From assembly GCF_019297855.1 (NCBI RefSeq), contig NZ_CP079194.1:917501-981500 (forward strand): DNA of 64,000 nt. The letters run 5' to 3'. Numbering within the stretch: position 1 is the stretch's first letter; every line of letters begins with the position of its first letter. This document shows positions 16,643 through 26,752 of the stretch, in pieces. The notes beneath the pieces are model-generated. The model was not told where the DNA came from. It searched no databases and saw only the letters and a program-made list of their open reading frames with translations. Position numbers and translations under genes: made by a program. This stretch comes from Gymnodinialimonas ceratoperidinii (GTDB taxonomy: Bacteria > Pseudomonadota > Alphaproteobacteria > Rhodobacterales > Rhodobacteraceae).

Positions 16643-18664
16643 ATGATGAAAAATGCCCTGCTGGAAACCTGGGACACGCCGTTCGGGATGCCGCCGTTCG
16701 CACAGATTTCAGATGAAGATTTCGGTCCCGCGCTGGAGGTCGCCCTCGAAGAGGGGCGCGCCCGGGTGAAAGCGATTGCCGAGCAGGCAGAGGCGCCGAC
16801 CTTCGCCAATACCATCAACGCGCTGGAATTGGCGGACGAGACGCTGGACCGCGTCGCGGGCGTGTTCTTCAACCTTGCAGGCGCCGACGCGACGCCCGCG
16901 CGGGAAGCGCTGCAACGGGAATACGCCCCGAAATTCGCGGCTTACGCCTCCGAGATCACCAACAACGTGCAGCTTTTTGCGCGGATCGATGACCTGTGGC
17001 GCCGCCGTGATGCGCTGTCGCTGACCGACGAACAGGCTCGGGTGCTGGAGCTCACGCATCGCTCTTTCGTGCGGGCCGGCGCGGCTTTGCAGGGGGAGGA
17101 CGCGGCGCGGCTGACCGAGATCAAATCGCGGCTCGCCGTGCTCGGGACCGAGTTCACGCAGAACCTTCTGGCGGACGAGCGTTCCTGGCACATGGACCTG
17201 GGCGAGGATGATCTTGGAGGCCTGCCGGATTTCGTCGTCAGCGCGGCACGCGCGGCGGGGGAGGAGAAGGGCGCAGACGGTCCTGTCGTCACCCTCTCGC
17301 GCTCGCTGATCGTGCCGTTTCTGCAATTCTCTCCCCGGCGTGACCTGCGCGAGAAGGCTTACCGGGCCTGGGCCGCGCGCGGCGCCAATGGCGGCGAGAC
17401 AGACAACCTCGGGATCGCTGCCGAGACGCTGGCGCTGCGCGAGGAGCGGGCGAAGCTTCTGGGCTACAAGGATTTCGCGGCCTTCAAGCTGGAGACGGAG
17501 ATGGCCGGCTCCGCGGACAAGGTGCGCGACCTCCTGATGGCTGTCTGGGAGCCCGCGAAAGCGCAGGCAGAGGCGGACGCCGAAAAGCTCGAGGCGATGA
17601 TGGCCGAGGACGGCGTCAACGGTCCGCTGGAGCCTTGGGATTGGCGCTATTATTCCGAGAAGCGGCGCCGGGCCGAGCATGATCTGGATGAGGCGGAGCT
17701 CAAGCCCTACCTCTCGCTCGACGCGATGATCGCGGCGGCCTTCGACTGCGCGCACCGTCTGTTCGGCCTGTCATTCAAGCCCCTCGACATCCCGCTCTAC
17801 CACGCGGATGCCCGCGCTTGGGAAGTGACGCGTGACGGGCGGCACATGGCGGTCTTCATCGGCGATTACTTCGCGCGCGGTTCCAAACGCTCCGGCGCGT
17901 GGTGCTCGGCCATGCGGTCGCAGAAGAAGCTCGGCGGCGAGACGCGGCCCATCGTGGTGAACGTCTGCAACTTCGCCAAGGGCGACCCGGCGCTGCTTTC
18001 CTATGACGACGCCCGCACCCTGTTCCACGAGTTTGGCCACGCCCTGCACCAGATGCTGAGCGACGTGACCTACGGCTCGATTTCCGGCACCTCCGTGGCG
18101 CGGGATTTCGTGGAACTGCCGAGCCAGCTTTATGAGCACTGGCTGGAAGTGCCGGAAGTTTTGGAGCGGTTCGCCGTCCACGTGGAGACGGGCGAGCCGA
18201 TGCCCAAGGCGCTGTTGGAGCGGCTCTTGGCGGCGCAGACCTACGACATGGGTTTTGCCACGGTGGAATATGTCGCCTCGGCGCTGGTCGACCTCAACTT
18301 CCACGACGGCGCAGCCCCGGCTGACCCGATGCAATCCCAGACCGAGACGTTGGAGGCGATCGGGATGCCCCACGCCATCGAGATGCGCCACCGCACGCCG
18401 CAGTTCGCCCATGTCTTCTCGGGCGACGGCTATTCCAGTGGCTACTACAGCTACATGTGGTCCGAGGTCATGGACGCCGATGCCTTCGCCGCCTTCGAGG
18501 AGGCGGGCGGGCCCTTTGACCCGGCGCTTGCCAAGTCTCTGGAGGAAAACATCCTCTCCGCCGGTGGCAGCAAGGAGGCAGACACGCTTTACAAGGCGTT
18601 CCGTGGCCGGATGCCGGGCGTGGAGGCGCTGCTGAAGGGACGCGGGCTGGACAAGGTCGCCTAG
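16643..18664 (+). CDS. M3 family zinc oligopeptidase (Dcp/oligopeptidase A type)
   Basis: 673-residue cytosolic thimet-type metallopeptidase. The zinc site is LFHEFGHALHQML (HExxH) about two-thirds along, followed by the downstream glutamate region ARDFVELPSQLYEHW, and GYSSGYYSYMWSEVMDADAF near the C-terminus, where the Tyr/Gly residues close the active site. AAGGAG lies three bases before the first ATG (16643) and six before a second (16646), so the second may be used. It degrades peptides of up to about 20 residues. The exact split between dipeptidyl carboxypeptidase and oligopeptidase A is not resolved. Confidence 0.93.
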   Translation: MMKNALLETWDTPFGMPPFAQISDEDFGPALEVALEEGRARVKAIAEQAEAPTFANTINALELADETLDRVAGVFFNLAGADATPAREALQREYAPKFAAYASEITNNVQLFARIDDLWRRRDALSLTDEQARVLELTHRSFVRAGAALQGEDAARLTEIKSRLAVLGTEFTQNLLADERSWHMDLGEDDLGGLPDFVVSAARAAGEEKGADGPVVTLSRSLIVPFLQFSPRRDLREKAYRAWAARGANGGETDNLGIAAETLALREERAKLLGYKDFAAFKLETEMAGSADKVRDLLMAVWEPAKAQAEADAEKLEAMMAEDGVNGPLEPWDWRYYSEKRRRAEHDLDEAELKPYLSLDAMIAAAFDCAHRLFGLSFKPLDIPLYHADARAWEVTRDGRHMAVFIGDYFARGSKRSGAWCSAMRSQKKLGGETRPIVVNVCNFAKGDPALLSYDDARTLFHEFGHALHQMLSDVTYGSISGTSVARDFVELPSQLYEHWLEVPEVLERFAVHVETGEPMPKALLERLLAAQTYDMGFATVEYVASALVDLNFHDGAAPADPMQSQTETLEAIGMPHAIEMRHRTPQFAHVFSGDGYSSGYYSYMWSEVMDADAFAAFEEAGGPFDPALAKSLEENILSAGGSKEADTLYKAFRGRMPGVEALLKGRGLDKVA

Positions 18665-18698
18665 GACGCGGCCAACCTATGCGTTGGCGCGGGCGAGG

Positions 18699-19226
18699 TC
18701 AGTCGAAGGTCTCGCCCTGCTCGACACCCCAGATGGCGTTGGCATCGACCCAACCCTGATAGCCGCCGACCTCCATCATGCACCAACCGGGCACGCATTC
18801 CTCCAGCCGTCCGGTGACGCCAATCTCGGCATGGGCGCGGACCGGGGAGGAGGGATCAGGGCGCGCATAGAGCGGGAGCATGTCGGTCTCGACGATCGCG
18901 GCGCGCTCACCGGACAGCAACGAATAATGCATCCAGCCGCCGGCGCCATCGCGGTCTACTACGCGGCGCCAATGGCCATGCTCGGCAACGATCATCATCG
19001 GCATGTTGCGACGGGTGAAAACCCAGTCGATTCGGTGGCTTCGCGACGGCCCGCGCCGGGCATTGCCCTCGGTCGCGCGCATGGTGACGTAGCGCGGCAA
19101 GGGATAGCCTGTCACCGGGCCGACGGCCCGTGCCGGGGCTGCGTCCTCGGATTGAGCAGACACGGTCAGGCTGTGAACAGAAAACAGGGCGAAAAGGGAG
19201 AATAGGCCGATCAATAAGATCCGCAT
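18699..19226 (-). CDS. secreted bacterial SH3-domain protein
   Basis: 175-residue exported protein. A signal peptide (MRILLIGLFSLFALFSVHSLTVSA) is followed by an SH3_4-type repeat, RRGPSRSHRIDWVFTRRNMP...HGHWRRVVDRDGAGGWMHYSLLSG, and a second partial repeat with ADPSSPVRAHAEIGV-like spacing and GYQGWVDANAIWG at the end. Bacterial SH3 domains often bind cell-wall or protein ligands in the periplasm. It is divergent from the dehydrogenase gene at 19359. No specific function is known to me. Confidence 0.82.
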   Translation of the reverse strand: MRILLIGLFSLFALFSVHSLTVSAQSEDAAPARAVGPVTGYPLPRYVTMRATEGNARRGPSRSHRIDWVFTRRNMPMMIVAEHGHWRRVVDRDGAGGWMHYSLLSGERAAIVETDMLPLYARPDPSSPVRAHAEIGVTGRLEECVPGWCMMEVGGYQGWVDANAIWGVEQGETFD

Positions 19227-19358
19227 GGGGGCTGCCTCGATTCATGGGGCGTGTGTCCGGCCCCGAATGTCCTCTGATGTCCCCGCGATCTTGCGCCTCG
19301 GGTGACGATAAGAGAGTGTCACGTGAGCAGACGAAAATCCACAAGACGGAGCCAACCC

Positions 19359-20345
19359 ATGCCATCTCAGCGATTAAGTGTTGTCGTTACGCGACGGTTG
19401 CCCGAAGCGGTGGAAACCCGGATGAGCGAGCTGTTCGACGTGGAGCTGCGCGAGGAGGATCGCCCGATGAGCCGCGATGAACTGGTCGACGCGATGCGCC
19501 GCGCCGATGTGCTGGTGCCTTGCATCGCCGACAAGATCGACGGCGGCATGTTGGGACAGGCTGGAGACCGGCTGAAGCTGATTGCCAACTATGGCGCGGG
19601 GATCGATCACGTGGATGTCTCGACCGCACGGCAGCGGGGCATTCTGGTCTCGAACACGCCGGGCGTGATGACCGATGACACCGCCGATATGACGATGGCG
19701 CTGATCCTCGGCGTGCTGCGCCGGGTTCCCGAAGGTATGGCCGTGATGCAGGAAGGCAACTGGGCCGGATGGGCGCCTACAGCCTTCATGGGCGGGCGTG
19801 TCGGCGGCAAGCGTCTTGGCATCCTCGGGATGGGTCGGATCGGGCAGGCGGTCGCCCGCCGCGCCGCCGCTTTCGGGATGCAGGTGCATTACCACAACCG
19901 TCGCAGGCTCCACGAAGATATCGAGACTGCGCTCGAGGCGACCTATTGGGAAAGCCTCGACCAGATGATCGCACGGATGGACGTGATCAGCGTCAACTGC
20001 CCCCATACGCCGAGCACCTTTCACCTGATGAATGCGCGCCGTCTGAAGCTGATGAAGCCTGAAGCGGTGATCGTGAACACCTCGCGCGGGGAAGTCATCG
20101 ACGAGAACGCCCTGACACGGATGCTGCGCTCGGGCGAGATCGCCGGTGCGGGTCTCGACGTCTTCGAGAAGGGCCGCGAGGTGAACCCCCGCCTGCGCGA
20201 GTTGTCCAACGTCGTGCTGCTGCCGCATATGGGCAGCGCCACCCGCGAGGGCCGCGCCGAGATGGGGGAGAAGGTGCTGATCAACATCAAGACCTTCGCT
20301 GACGGACACCGGCCGCCCGACCTGGTTGTGCCGAGCATGCTGTGA
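19359..20345 (+). CDS. D-isomer 2-hydroxyacid dehydrogenase (glyoxylate-reductase-like)
   Basis: 328-residue NAD(P)-dependent dehydrogenase. The Rossmann loop is LGILGMGRIGQAVARR. The catalytic Arg is in VNTSRGEVIDENAL, the Glu is in the segment after GLDVFEKGREVNP, and the His is in LLPHMGSATREGR. The substrate-binding N-terminus contains LIANYGAGIDHVDV. The start at 19359 (MPSQRLSVVVTRRLPE) is preferred over a frame opening 19 codons earlier, because the fold begins here and CGGAG precedes it. It probably reduces glyoxylate or hydroxypyruvate. The substrate is not certain. The stop overlaps the next gene by four bases. Confidence 0.92.
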   Translation: MPSQRLSVVVTRRLPEAVETRMSELFDVELREEDRPMSRDELVDAMRRADVLVPCIADKIDGGMLGQAGDRLKLIANYGAGIDHVDVSTARQRGILVSNTPGVMTDDTADMTMALILGVLRRVPEGMAVMQEGNWAGWAPTAFMGGRVGGKRLGILGMGRIGQAVARRAAAFGMQVHYHNRRRLHEDIETALEATYWESLDQMIARMDVISVNCPHTPSTFHLMNARRLKLMKPEAVIVNTSRGEVIDENALTRMLRSGEIAGAGLDVFEKGREVNPRLRELSNVVLLPHMGSATREGRAEMGEKVLINIKTFADGHRPPDLVVPSML

Positions 20346-21247
20346 CCGAACCGCGCGACTTCGTTCGGCCTGCACCGCCCTCGAAGACTGCGGGCAGCCG
20401 GTCTGCGTGGCGGTCCATTGCCTTTGCGATCCTTGGGGCCGTGGCGCTGGCGGTCGGTCTTCTGGACCTCACGCGCGGCGGCAGCGTGAACCCCGCCCTG
20501 CCGCCAGCCGAGGTCGCGGCGCAGGATATCGCCGTGGTCTCCGCAAGCGTCTATGTCTCGCTGCGCGCGATCAATGCCGCCCTCTCCGCCGCGCAGGAGG
20601 TGGAGATCGGTGCCTCCATCGGTGCGCAGGCCAGTTTCCAACCCCTGAAGGTGCTGGAACCCGTGGATGACACCGTCGAGAGGGTCGCTGACGTGGTCTT
20701 TGCCGTGGCCGCTGGCGCCGCCATGGTGACCGTGGGATTGGAGCCGGTGGCAGCAATCGGCCTTGTCGTTCTGGGCGCCGGGCTGATCGGGTTGGCCGGC
20801 GCGGGTTACGCTCCGAGCGCCTCGGTCGCGGCTGCAAGCTTGCGGGCCGTGCGCCTCGGCGCGGCGCTGGGCCTGATCCTGCCCCTCGTCTTTGCCGGAG
20901 GCGTCTGGCTTGGAGAGCGCGCGACGATGGTGCAATGGAACGACGCGGTCGGGCGATTGAATGCGGTGGCAGGCGAGGCGCAGGTTCTGATCGGCACCGC
21001 CGAGGCTGAAATGCTCGCAGACGCTCCCGAAGACAGCGGCTTCTTCTCGGGGCTGCTTGGCACGCTCAACGATGCCACCGCTTCGGTGCAGAGCTACGTC
21101 GCGGCGGCAGGCGTCTTCACGCAGCAGGCCGATGCGCTGTTCACGGCAACCCTGACGATTATCGGCATCTTCATCCTGCGCACGCTAGTCCTGCCGATCC
21201 TTCTCATGTGGTCCGTGATGGCCGTGCTGCGCAAAAGCATCGCGTGA
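20342..21247 (+). CDS. uncharacterised membrane protein
   Basis: 301 residues, GTG start overlapping the preceding stop (GTGA). I do not recognise a family. It has a Pro/Lys N-terminus, one hydrophobic helix at about 25-42 (SIAFAILGAVALAVGLLDL), a soluble Ala-rich segment, two to three helices at about 115-190 (VFAVAAGAAMVTVGL, IGLVVLGAGLIGLAGAGY, AALGLILPLVFAGGVWLG), a second soluble segment with AGEAQVLIGTAEAEML, and a C-terminal helix (LTIIGIFILRTLVLPILLMWSVM). Translational coupling to the dehydrogenase suggests co-expression but not function. Confidence 0.75.
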   Translation: MTEPRDFVRPAPPSKTAGSRSAWRSIAFAILGAVALAVGLLDLTRGGSVNPALPPAEVAAQDIAVVSASVYVSLRAINAALSAAQEVEIGASIGAQASFQPLKVLEPVDDTVERVADVVFAVAAGAAMVTVGLEPVAAIGLVVLGAGLIGLAGAGYAPSASVAAASLRAVRLGAALGLILPLVFAGGVWLGERATMVQWNDAVGRLNAVAGEAQVLIGTAEAEMLADAPEDSGFFSGLLGTLNDATASVQSYVAAAGVFTQQADALFTATLTIIGIFILRTLVLPILLMWSVMAVLRKSIA

Positions 21248-21267
21248 CTGCGGATCGGGCGGAGAGC

Positions 21268-21903
21268 CTACTGCGCTAGTTCCGGCTCAACCTGAAGGCC
21301 GCCCAACTCGGTGATCTTCTGCAGAACCTCTGCAACGCCGCGCCCGTGACGCAGAGAGCAGAACACGTAGGGCCGCGCGCCCCGGACCTTGCGGCAATCG
21401 CGTTCCATCACGTCGAGGGAGGCACCGACATGGGGGGCGAGGTCGATCTTGTTGATCACCAGAAGGTCCGACTTGGTGATCGCGGGTCCGCCCTTGCGCG
21501 GAATTTCCTCGCCGGCGGCGACGTCGATCACATAGACGGTCAGATCCGCGAGCTCCGGACTGAAGGTGGCCGAAAGGTTGTCTCCGCCGCTCTCGATCAT
21601 CACGACCTGCAGGTCGCTGTGCCGCTTCTCCATCTCGGCGATGGCGGCAAGGTTGATCGAGGCGTCCTCCCGGATCGCCGTGTGGGGGCAGCCCCCCGTT
21701 TCGACGCCGATGATGCGGTCCTGCGGCAGGATCTGCATCCGCATCAGCGCTTCGGCGTCTTCCTGCGTGTAGATGTCATTCGTGATCACCCCGATGGAAA
21801 GCTGCGGATGCAGCGCCCGCGCGAGGGCGGCGGTGAAGGTCGTTTTCCCGGCCCCCACAGGGCCACCGATGCCGATCCGAAGAGGGCCGTTGAGTGTCGT
21901 CAT
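21268..21903 (-). CDS. ureG: urease accessory GTPase UreG
   Basis: 211-residue SIMIBI GTPase that drives nickel delivery to apo-urease. The P-loop is [17 protein letters not shown], the metal-binding CPH motif is in [16 protein letters not shown], and [31 protein letters not shown] and the C-terminal [10 protein letters not shown] are all present. The start at 21903 ([11 protein letters not shown]) overlaps the ureF stop by four bases. Last gene of the urease operon. Confidence 0.97.
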   Translation of the reverse strand: MTTLNGPLRIGIGGPVGAGKTTFTAALARALHPQLSIGVITNDIYTQEDAEALMRMQILPQDRIIGVETGGCPHTAIREDASINLAAIAEMEKRHSDLQVVMIESGGDNLSATFSPELADLTVYVIDVAAGEEIPRKGGPAITKSDLLVINKIDLAPHVGASLDVMERDCRKVRGARPYVFCSLRHGRGVAEVLQKITELGGLQVEPELAQ

Positions 21904-22547
21904 GAGCGGAAGATCCTTGGCTGAAGCGCCTCGTGGCGCATGGCGGCGATGTCGGAGAGGAAGGCGGTGCTCTGCAGGTGGTCGAGGGTGGTCGAGGCCG
22001 TCTCGGTTGCGATCTGAAGGCACAGGGGAGAGAGGGCGGCCAGAACGCCTTGCCCCTCGGTCTGTCCAAGCGGCACGGCGCGGACGGCCGCCGAGACGAG
22101 GTTGGCCACGAAAGCCTGCAGGTACATCGCGGCTGTCGTGCCCGCGTCGATCTCGAGCCGCGCGGCGGCTGTTCCGACGGCGACAGGGTAGGGGAGGTCT
22201 ACCCCGTCGCCGCCCCAGATCGCTGCGGTCGTCCTGCCAAATGCAGCACCTTGCAGCGATGTCTCCAACACGCGCTCGGCAGAGCCGGCAAAGGCCAGCG
22301 CGGCCGCGCCGATGTTCTCCAGCTCGCTCTCGGATCGGCTCCCATGCGCCGCACGGAGCAGGATGCAATCGTTGCGGCCTGTTCCGTGGCGCAGGATGTC
22401 CTCCAGCCAGCCTTGCAGGTCGTCGGCAGTCGCGATCGTGCCGTCCGTGATCGCCGTCTCCAGCCCGTGGGAATAGGCGAAGGCACCCACAGGAAAACCC
22501 GGAGACAGCCATTGGGCGAGCGTCAGGATGTTGCCTTCAATGGTCAT
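21900..22547 (-). CDS. ureF: urease accessory protein UreF
   Basis: 215-residue all-helical UreF, which bridges UreD and UreG on apo-urease. [21 protein letters not shown] is the family signature near residue 15. The rest is Ala/Leu-rich and helical, with a conserved C-terminal segment [12 protein letters not shown]-like (here [13 protein letters not shown]). The start at 22547 lies 11 bases inside ureE. A longer open frame upstream is read-through of ureE coding sequence. Confidence 0.93.
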   Translation of the reverse strand: MTIEGNILTLAQWLSPGFPVGAFAYSHGLETAITDGTIATADDLQGWLEDILRHGTGRNDCILLRAAHGSRSESELENIGAAALAFAGSAERVLETSLQGAAFGRTTAAIWGGDGVDLPYPVAVGTAAARLEIDAGTTAAMYLQAFVANLVSAAVRAVPLGQTEGQGVLAALSPLCLQIATETASTTLDHLQSTAFLSDIAAMRHEALQPRIFRS

Positions 22548-23010
22548 GGGCCGTCGCGACATGTTCGTGGGAATGCGTGCGGCCGTGGCCATAGGCGCCC
22601 CCCTCGGGTGTGAACGGCGCCGTGACCGGCGTGACTGCCGCGCCAAGGTGTTCCAGCATGTGCCCGATCACCGGATCGGCTTGGATCAACAGGTGATCGG
22701 CACCGATCTGGCAGGGCGTGTGGCGGTTGCCAACGTGCCACGCGAGGCGGACTAGATCGGGGCCGGTGACACGGTAAAGCGCCTCTTGCGCGGCAGTGAT
22801 CTCCACCAGCGTATCGTCCTCCAGCTTCAGCGCGTCGCCTTGGTCGAGGGATGTCGTCTGCGGCAGGTCCACGAGGAAGGGTTTCCCCCGCGCGGTGCTG
22901 AGCCGTTTGCGGCGGAGAAAGCGCGCGTCGTAGTCAAGCTCGCAACGCTCGGCGGGCCCGGACCATGTGCCGTTGCGGTAAAGCGTCTGTGCGATGGGGA
23001 GTGTTGTCAT
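22537..23010 (-). CDS. ureE: urease accessory protein UreE (nickel metallochaperone)
   Basis: 157-residue nickel-binding chaperone. The N-terminal peptide-binding domain contains ERCELDYDARFLRRKR and FLVDLPQTTSLDQGDAL. The metal-binding domain carries AWHVGNRHTPCQI, where the paired His residues bind nickel at the dimer interface. The C-terminus is His-rich ([17 protein letters not shown]), giving extra nickel storage. Spacing to ureC is six bases. Confidence 0.95.
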   Translation of the reverse strand: MTTLPIAQTLYRNGTWSGPAERCELDYDARFLRRKRLSTARGKPFLVDLPQTTSLDQGDALKLEDDTLVEITAAQEALYRVTGPDLVRLAWHVGNRHTPCQIGADHLLIQADPVIGHMLEHLGAAVTPVTAPFTPEGGAYGHGRTHSHEHVATAHDH

Positions 23011-23016
23011 GGGGCC

Positions 23017-24726
<1,710 letters not shown>

Positions 24727-25032
24727 CTACAGCGCTCCCATGATCTGCGCGTTGAAACCATAGACGTGTCGGCGCCCCCCGATGGGGATCAGCTGGACCT
24801 CGCGCCGCTGGCCCGGCTCGAACCGCACCGCCGTTCCGGCCGCGATGTCGAGCCGCCTGCCGCGCGCAGCCTCGCGGTCAAACGCCAGAGCCGGGTTGGT
24901 TTCGGCGAAGTGGTAATGGCTGCCCACTTGCACGGGCCGGTCCCCGGTGTTGGCCACGATCAGCGTGAGCGCTTCGGCCCCGGCGTTGAGGGTGATGGTC
25001 CCCTCGGCGGGCAATACCTCTCCGGGGATCAT
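24727..25032 (-). CDS. ureB: urease subunit beta
   Basis: 101-residue structural subunit. [18 protein letters not shown] and [20 protein letters not shown] and [16 protein letters not shown] are the standard UreB signatures. The ATG overlaps the stop of the small membrane-peptide gene by four bases (ATGA), which ties that gene into the operon. Length is normal. Confidence 0.97.
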   Translation of the reverse strand: MIPGEVLPAEGTITLNAGAEALTLIVANTGDRPVQVGSHYHFAETNPALAFDREAARGRRLDIAAGTAVRFEPGQRREVQLIPIGGRRHVYGFNAQIMGAL

Positions 25033-25199
25033 TTGCGGCCCCGGACACCGACAGCCAGCGCCGCCGCGATAACGAAGAGACCGCCGAGAAGCGGCAGATA
25101 GTAAGGATCGCCGGAGTGGTGATGCAGATGACCGGTGCCGTGAGCGGCGGCCGCACTGGCGAAGGCGAGGACGACAAGGGCGGACAGGACGGGTTTCAT
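25029..25199 (-). CDS. 56-residue His-containing small membrane protein within the urease operon
   Basis: Between ureA and ureB an ATG at 25199 opens a 56-codon frame ending in the ATGA overlap with ureB. The peptide begins [18 protein letters not shown], a signal-peptide-like helix with an Ala-x-Ala end. It continues [17 protein letters not shown], with five His in ten residues, and ends in a second helix, [16 protein letters not shown], followed by RGRK. The mature product would therefore expose a His cluster in the periplasm next to one membrane helix. The position suggests nickel handling or a link to urea or nickel uptake. The function is inferred only. I do not know a named family for it. 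Confidence 0.75.
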   Translation of the reverse strand: MKPVLSALVVLAFASAAAAHGTGHLHHHSGDPYYLPLLGGLFVIAAALAVGVRGRK

Positions 25200-25218
25200 G
25201 GCAATTTCCTTGATGCGA

Positions 25219-25521
25219 TCAGCGGATGGGATTGTGGACGGTGACCAGCTTGGTGCCGTCCGGAAAGGTGGCTTCGACCTGCACGTCGTGGATCATCTCG
25301 GCGATGCCCTCCATGCATTGGTCGCGGGTGATGACATGGCCCCCGGCCTCCATTATGTCGGCGACAGACCGCCCATCGCGTGCCCCTTCGACAACGGCGT
25401 CGGTGATCAGCGCGATGGCCTCGGGGTGGTTCAGCTTGACGCCGCGCGCCAACCGTTTGCGCGCCACCTCCGCGGCCATGGCGATCAGCAGTTTGTCCTT
25501 CTCGCGTGGACTGAGTTGCAT
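25219..25521 (-). CDS. ureA: urease subunit gamma
   Basis: 100-residue structural subunit. It starts [20 protein letters not shown] and contains [44 protein letters not shown], and [18 protein letters not shown] at the C-terminus. All are standard UreA motifs. It lies three bases after ureD and 19 bases before the small membrane-peptide gene. Confidence 0.97.
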   Translation of the reverse strand: MQLSPREKDKLLIAMAAEVARKRLARGVKLNHPEAIALITDAVVEGARDGRSVADIMEAGGHVITRDQCMEGIAEMIHDVQVEATFPDGTKLVTVHNPIR

Positions 25522-25524
25522 TGG

Positions 25525-26406
25525 TCAAAGTCTCCATGACATCGGCAGATTGTTCCCGGAAAGGCGCTCCAGCACGGGGATCAACACGCGGCGAAGGCCC
25601 AAGCTGTCAGGCGCGAGGAGGCGCAGGACGAGCACGTCTTCGGTCAAAGGGCTCACCCCTGCGGTCTCTGGCAACATGGCCCTGAGGTCCGGCACGTGTC
25701 GGCTGACGTCGGGCGCGACCATCACCACGGACGCCATCGCCGTGGCGCCATTCGCGGTCGCGGCTTTCTGCAGGTGCGCAGCCACGTCGCCGTGCAAATC
25801 CATGCCATCAAGGTAGAGAGGCCGCCCCGCGCGGAGGATCCTGATCCGGTCTTGGAAGGCGACCTCTCTCAAGCTTTCACCCATGGCGGTACGACCAAAG
25901 GCGAAAGGCTCGACCATCAGCAGGCGTGCTTCGGTATCGAGAGAAATCTCCAACCGACGCCGCAGATTGCAGCGGTCAAAGAGGATCAGCTCTTGCGGCA
26001 ACCAGTTGAGGCACGCGCCATTCCGGACGGTCAATCGCGTCGAGATATGCCCGACCTCACCGGGTTGAGCCTGATAGGCGCGCTCGGCTGCCTGCGTGGT
26101 AAGGGTCAGCGCCGCATCTTCCTCGACGCAGACATCCAGATCGAAACGATCGCCGCCCGTCACGCCGCCTGCCGTGTTCACCATCACGGCCTCGGTGCCG
26201 CGCCCGTAGGATCTTGGAAAGACCAGTTTCGTAGCCCCCGCCTGACGCAGGTTCGCGATCTGCGTCCGTCCCGTGATGCCAGCGCGGACCGACAGCGCCG
26301 CCGAACCAATGGCCCGAGGTTGCACGCCGGAGCAGTCTCGCAAATCTATGGCTGGACGAACGGTGATCGCGGGCTCCCGAGGCTCATTTCTCGGTCCCGT
26401 GTTCAT
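25525..26406 (-). CDS. ureD: urease accessory protein UreD
   Basis: Scaffold that binds apo-urease first and recruits UreF and UreG. Family landmarks are LRQAGATKLVFPRSYGRGTEAVMVNTAGGVTGGDR, here split as LRQAGATKLVFPR and NTAGGVTGGDRFD, then LNWLPQELILFDRCNLRRRL and EPFAFGRTAMGE. The ATG at 26406 gives 293 residues. A TTG at 26493 would add 29 residues, but that part is poorly conserved in character and lacks a ribosome site. Neither start has a convincing Shine-Dalgarno. Confidence 0.92.
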   Translation of the reverse strand: MNTGPRNEPREPAITVRPAIDLRDCSGVQPRAIGSAALSVRAGITGRTQIANLRQAGATKLVFPRSYGRGTEAVMVNTAGGVTGGDRFDLDVCVEEDAALTLTTQAAERAYQAQPGEVGHISTRLTVRNGACLNWLPQELILFDRCNLRRRLEISLDTEARLLMVEPFAFGRTAMGESLREVAFQDRIRILRAGRPLYLDGMDLHGDVAAHLQKAATANGATAMASVVMVAPDVSRHVPDLRAMLPETAGVSPLTEDVLVLRLLAPDSLGLRRVLIPVLERLSGNNLPMSWRL

Positions 26407-26449
26407 CACAGGAGACGGCGAAAGTGCATCGCGGGAGGCGCGGAAAGGC

Positions 26450-26581
26450 TCAATCTTGCGGAGGGGTGACCGCTTTTTGAGCGAGGTCGCCAAGAGTGCC
26501 CATCATTTCAGCGATACTTGCGCAGGTGTCAGAGCAGTCGAGAGACCACGTGAGCGCGTTGCCATGGCCGGGTGGGGGCAA
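26450..26581 (-). CDS. possible 43-residue small protein between tRNA-Gln and ureD
   Basis: A TTG at 26581 opens a frame reading PPPGHGNALTWSLDCSDTC and then ASIAEMMGTLGDLAQKA, ending TGA at 26450, 43 bases before ureD. The C-S-D-T-C pair followed by an amphipathic helix looks protein-like. The frame differs from ureD. No clear ribosome site is seen before the TTG, and a shorter 17-residue frame starts at the internal ATG pair. It may be chance in GC-rich DNA. Confidence 0.25.
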   Translation of the reverse strand: MPPPGHGNALTWSLDCSDTCASIAEMMGTLGDLAQKAVTPPQD

Positions 26582-26602
26582 AGCTGAGGGACTTAAGGAA
26601 AA

Positions 26603-26677
26603 TGGCTGGGGTGGTAGGATTCGAACCTACGATACACGGTACCAAAAACCGATGCCTTACCGCTTGGCTACACCCCA
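26603..26677 (-). tRNA. tRNA-Gln (anticodon UUG)
   Basis: Full cloverleaf on the minus strand: the acceptor TGGGGTG pairs with CACCCCA, the D-arm contains AGCCAAGCGGTAAGGC, the anticodon loop TTTTGGT contains TTG, the T-arm contains GGTTCGAATCC, and CCA is encoded at the 3' end. It closely follows the bacterial tRNA-Gln pattern. It lies between the MscS gene (upstream on this strand) and the urease operon. Confidence 0.98.
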
Positions 26678-26752
26678 ACTGTGCCGGAGGGGATACGACG
26701 CACCGGGGCAGGGATCAAGACCCAGTTTGCGTTTTTCCGCGTAGTTATTTTG

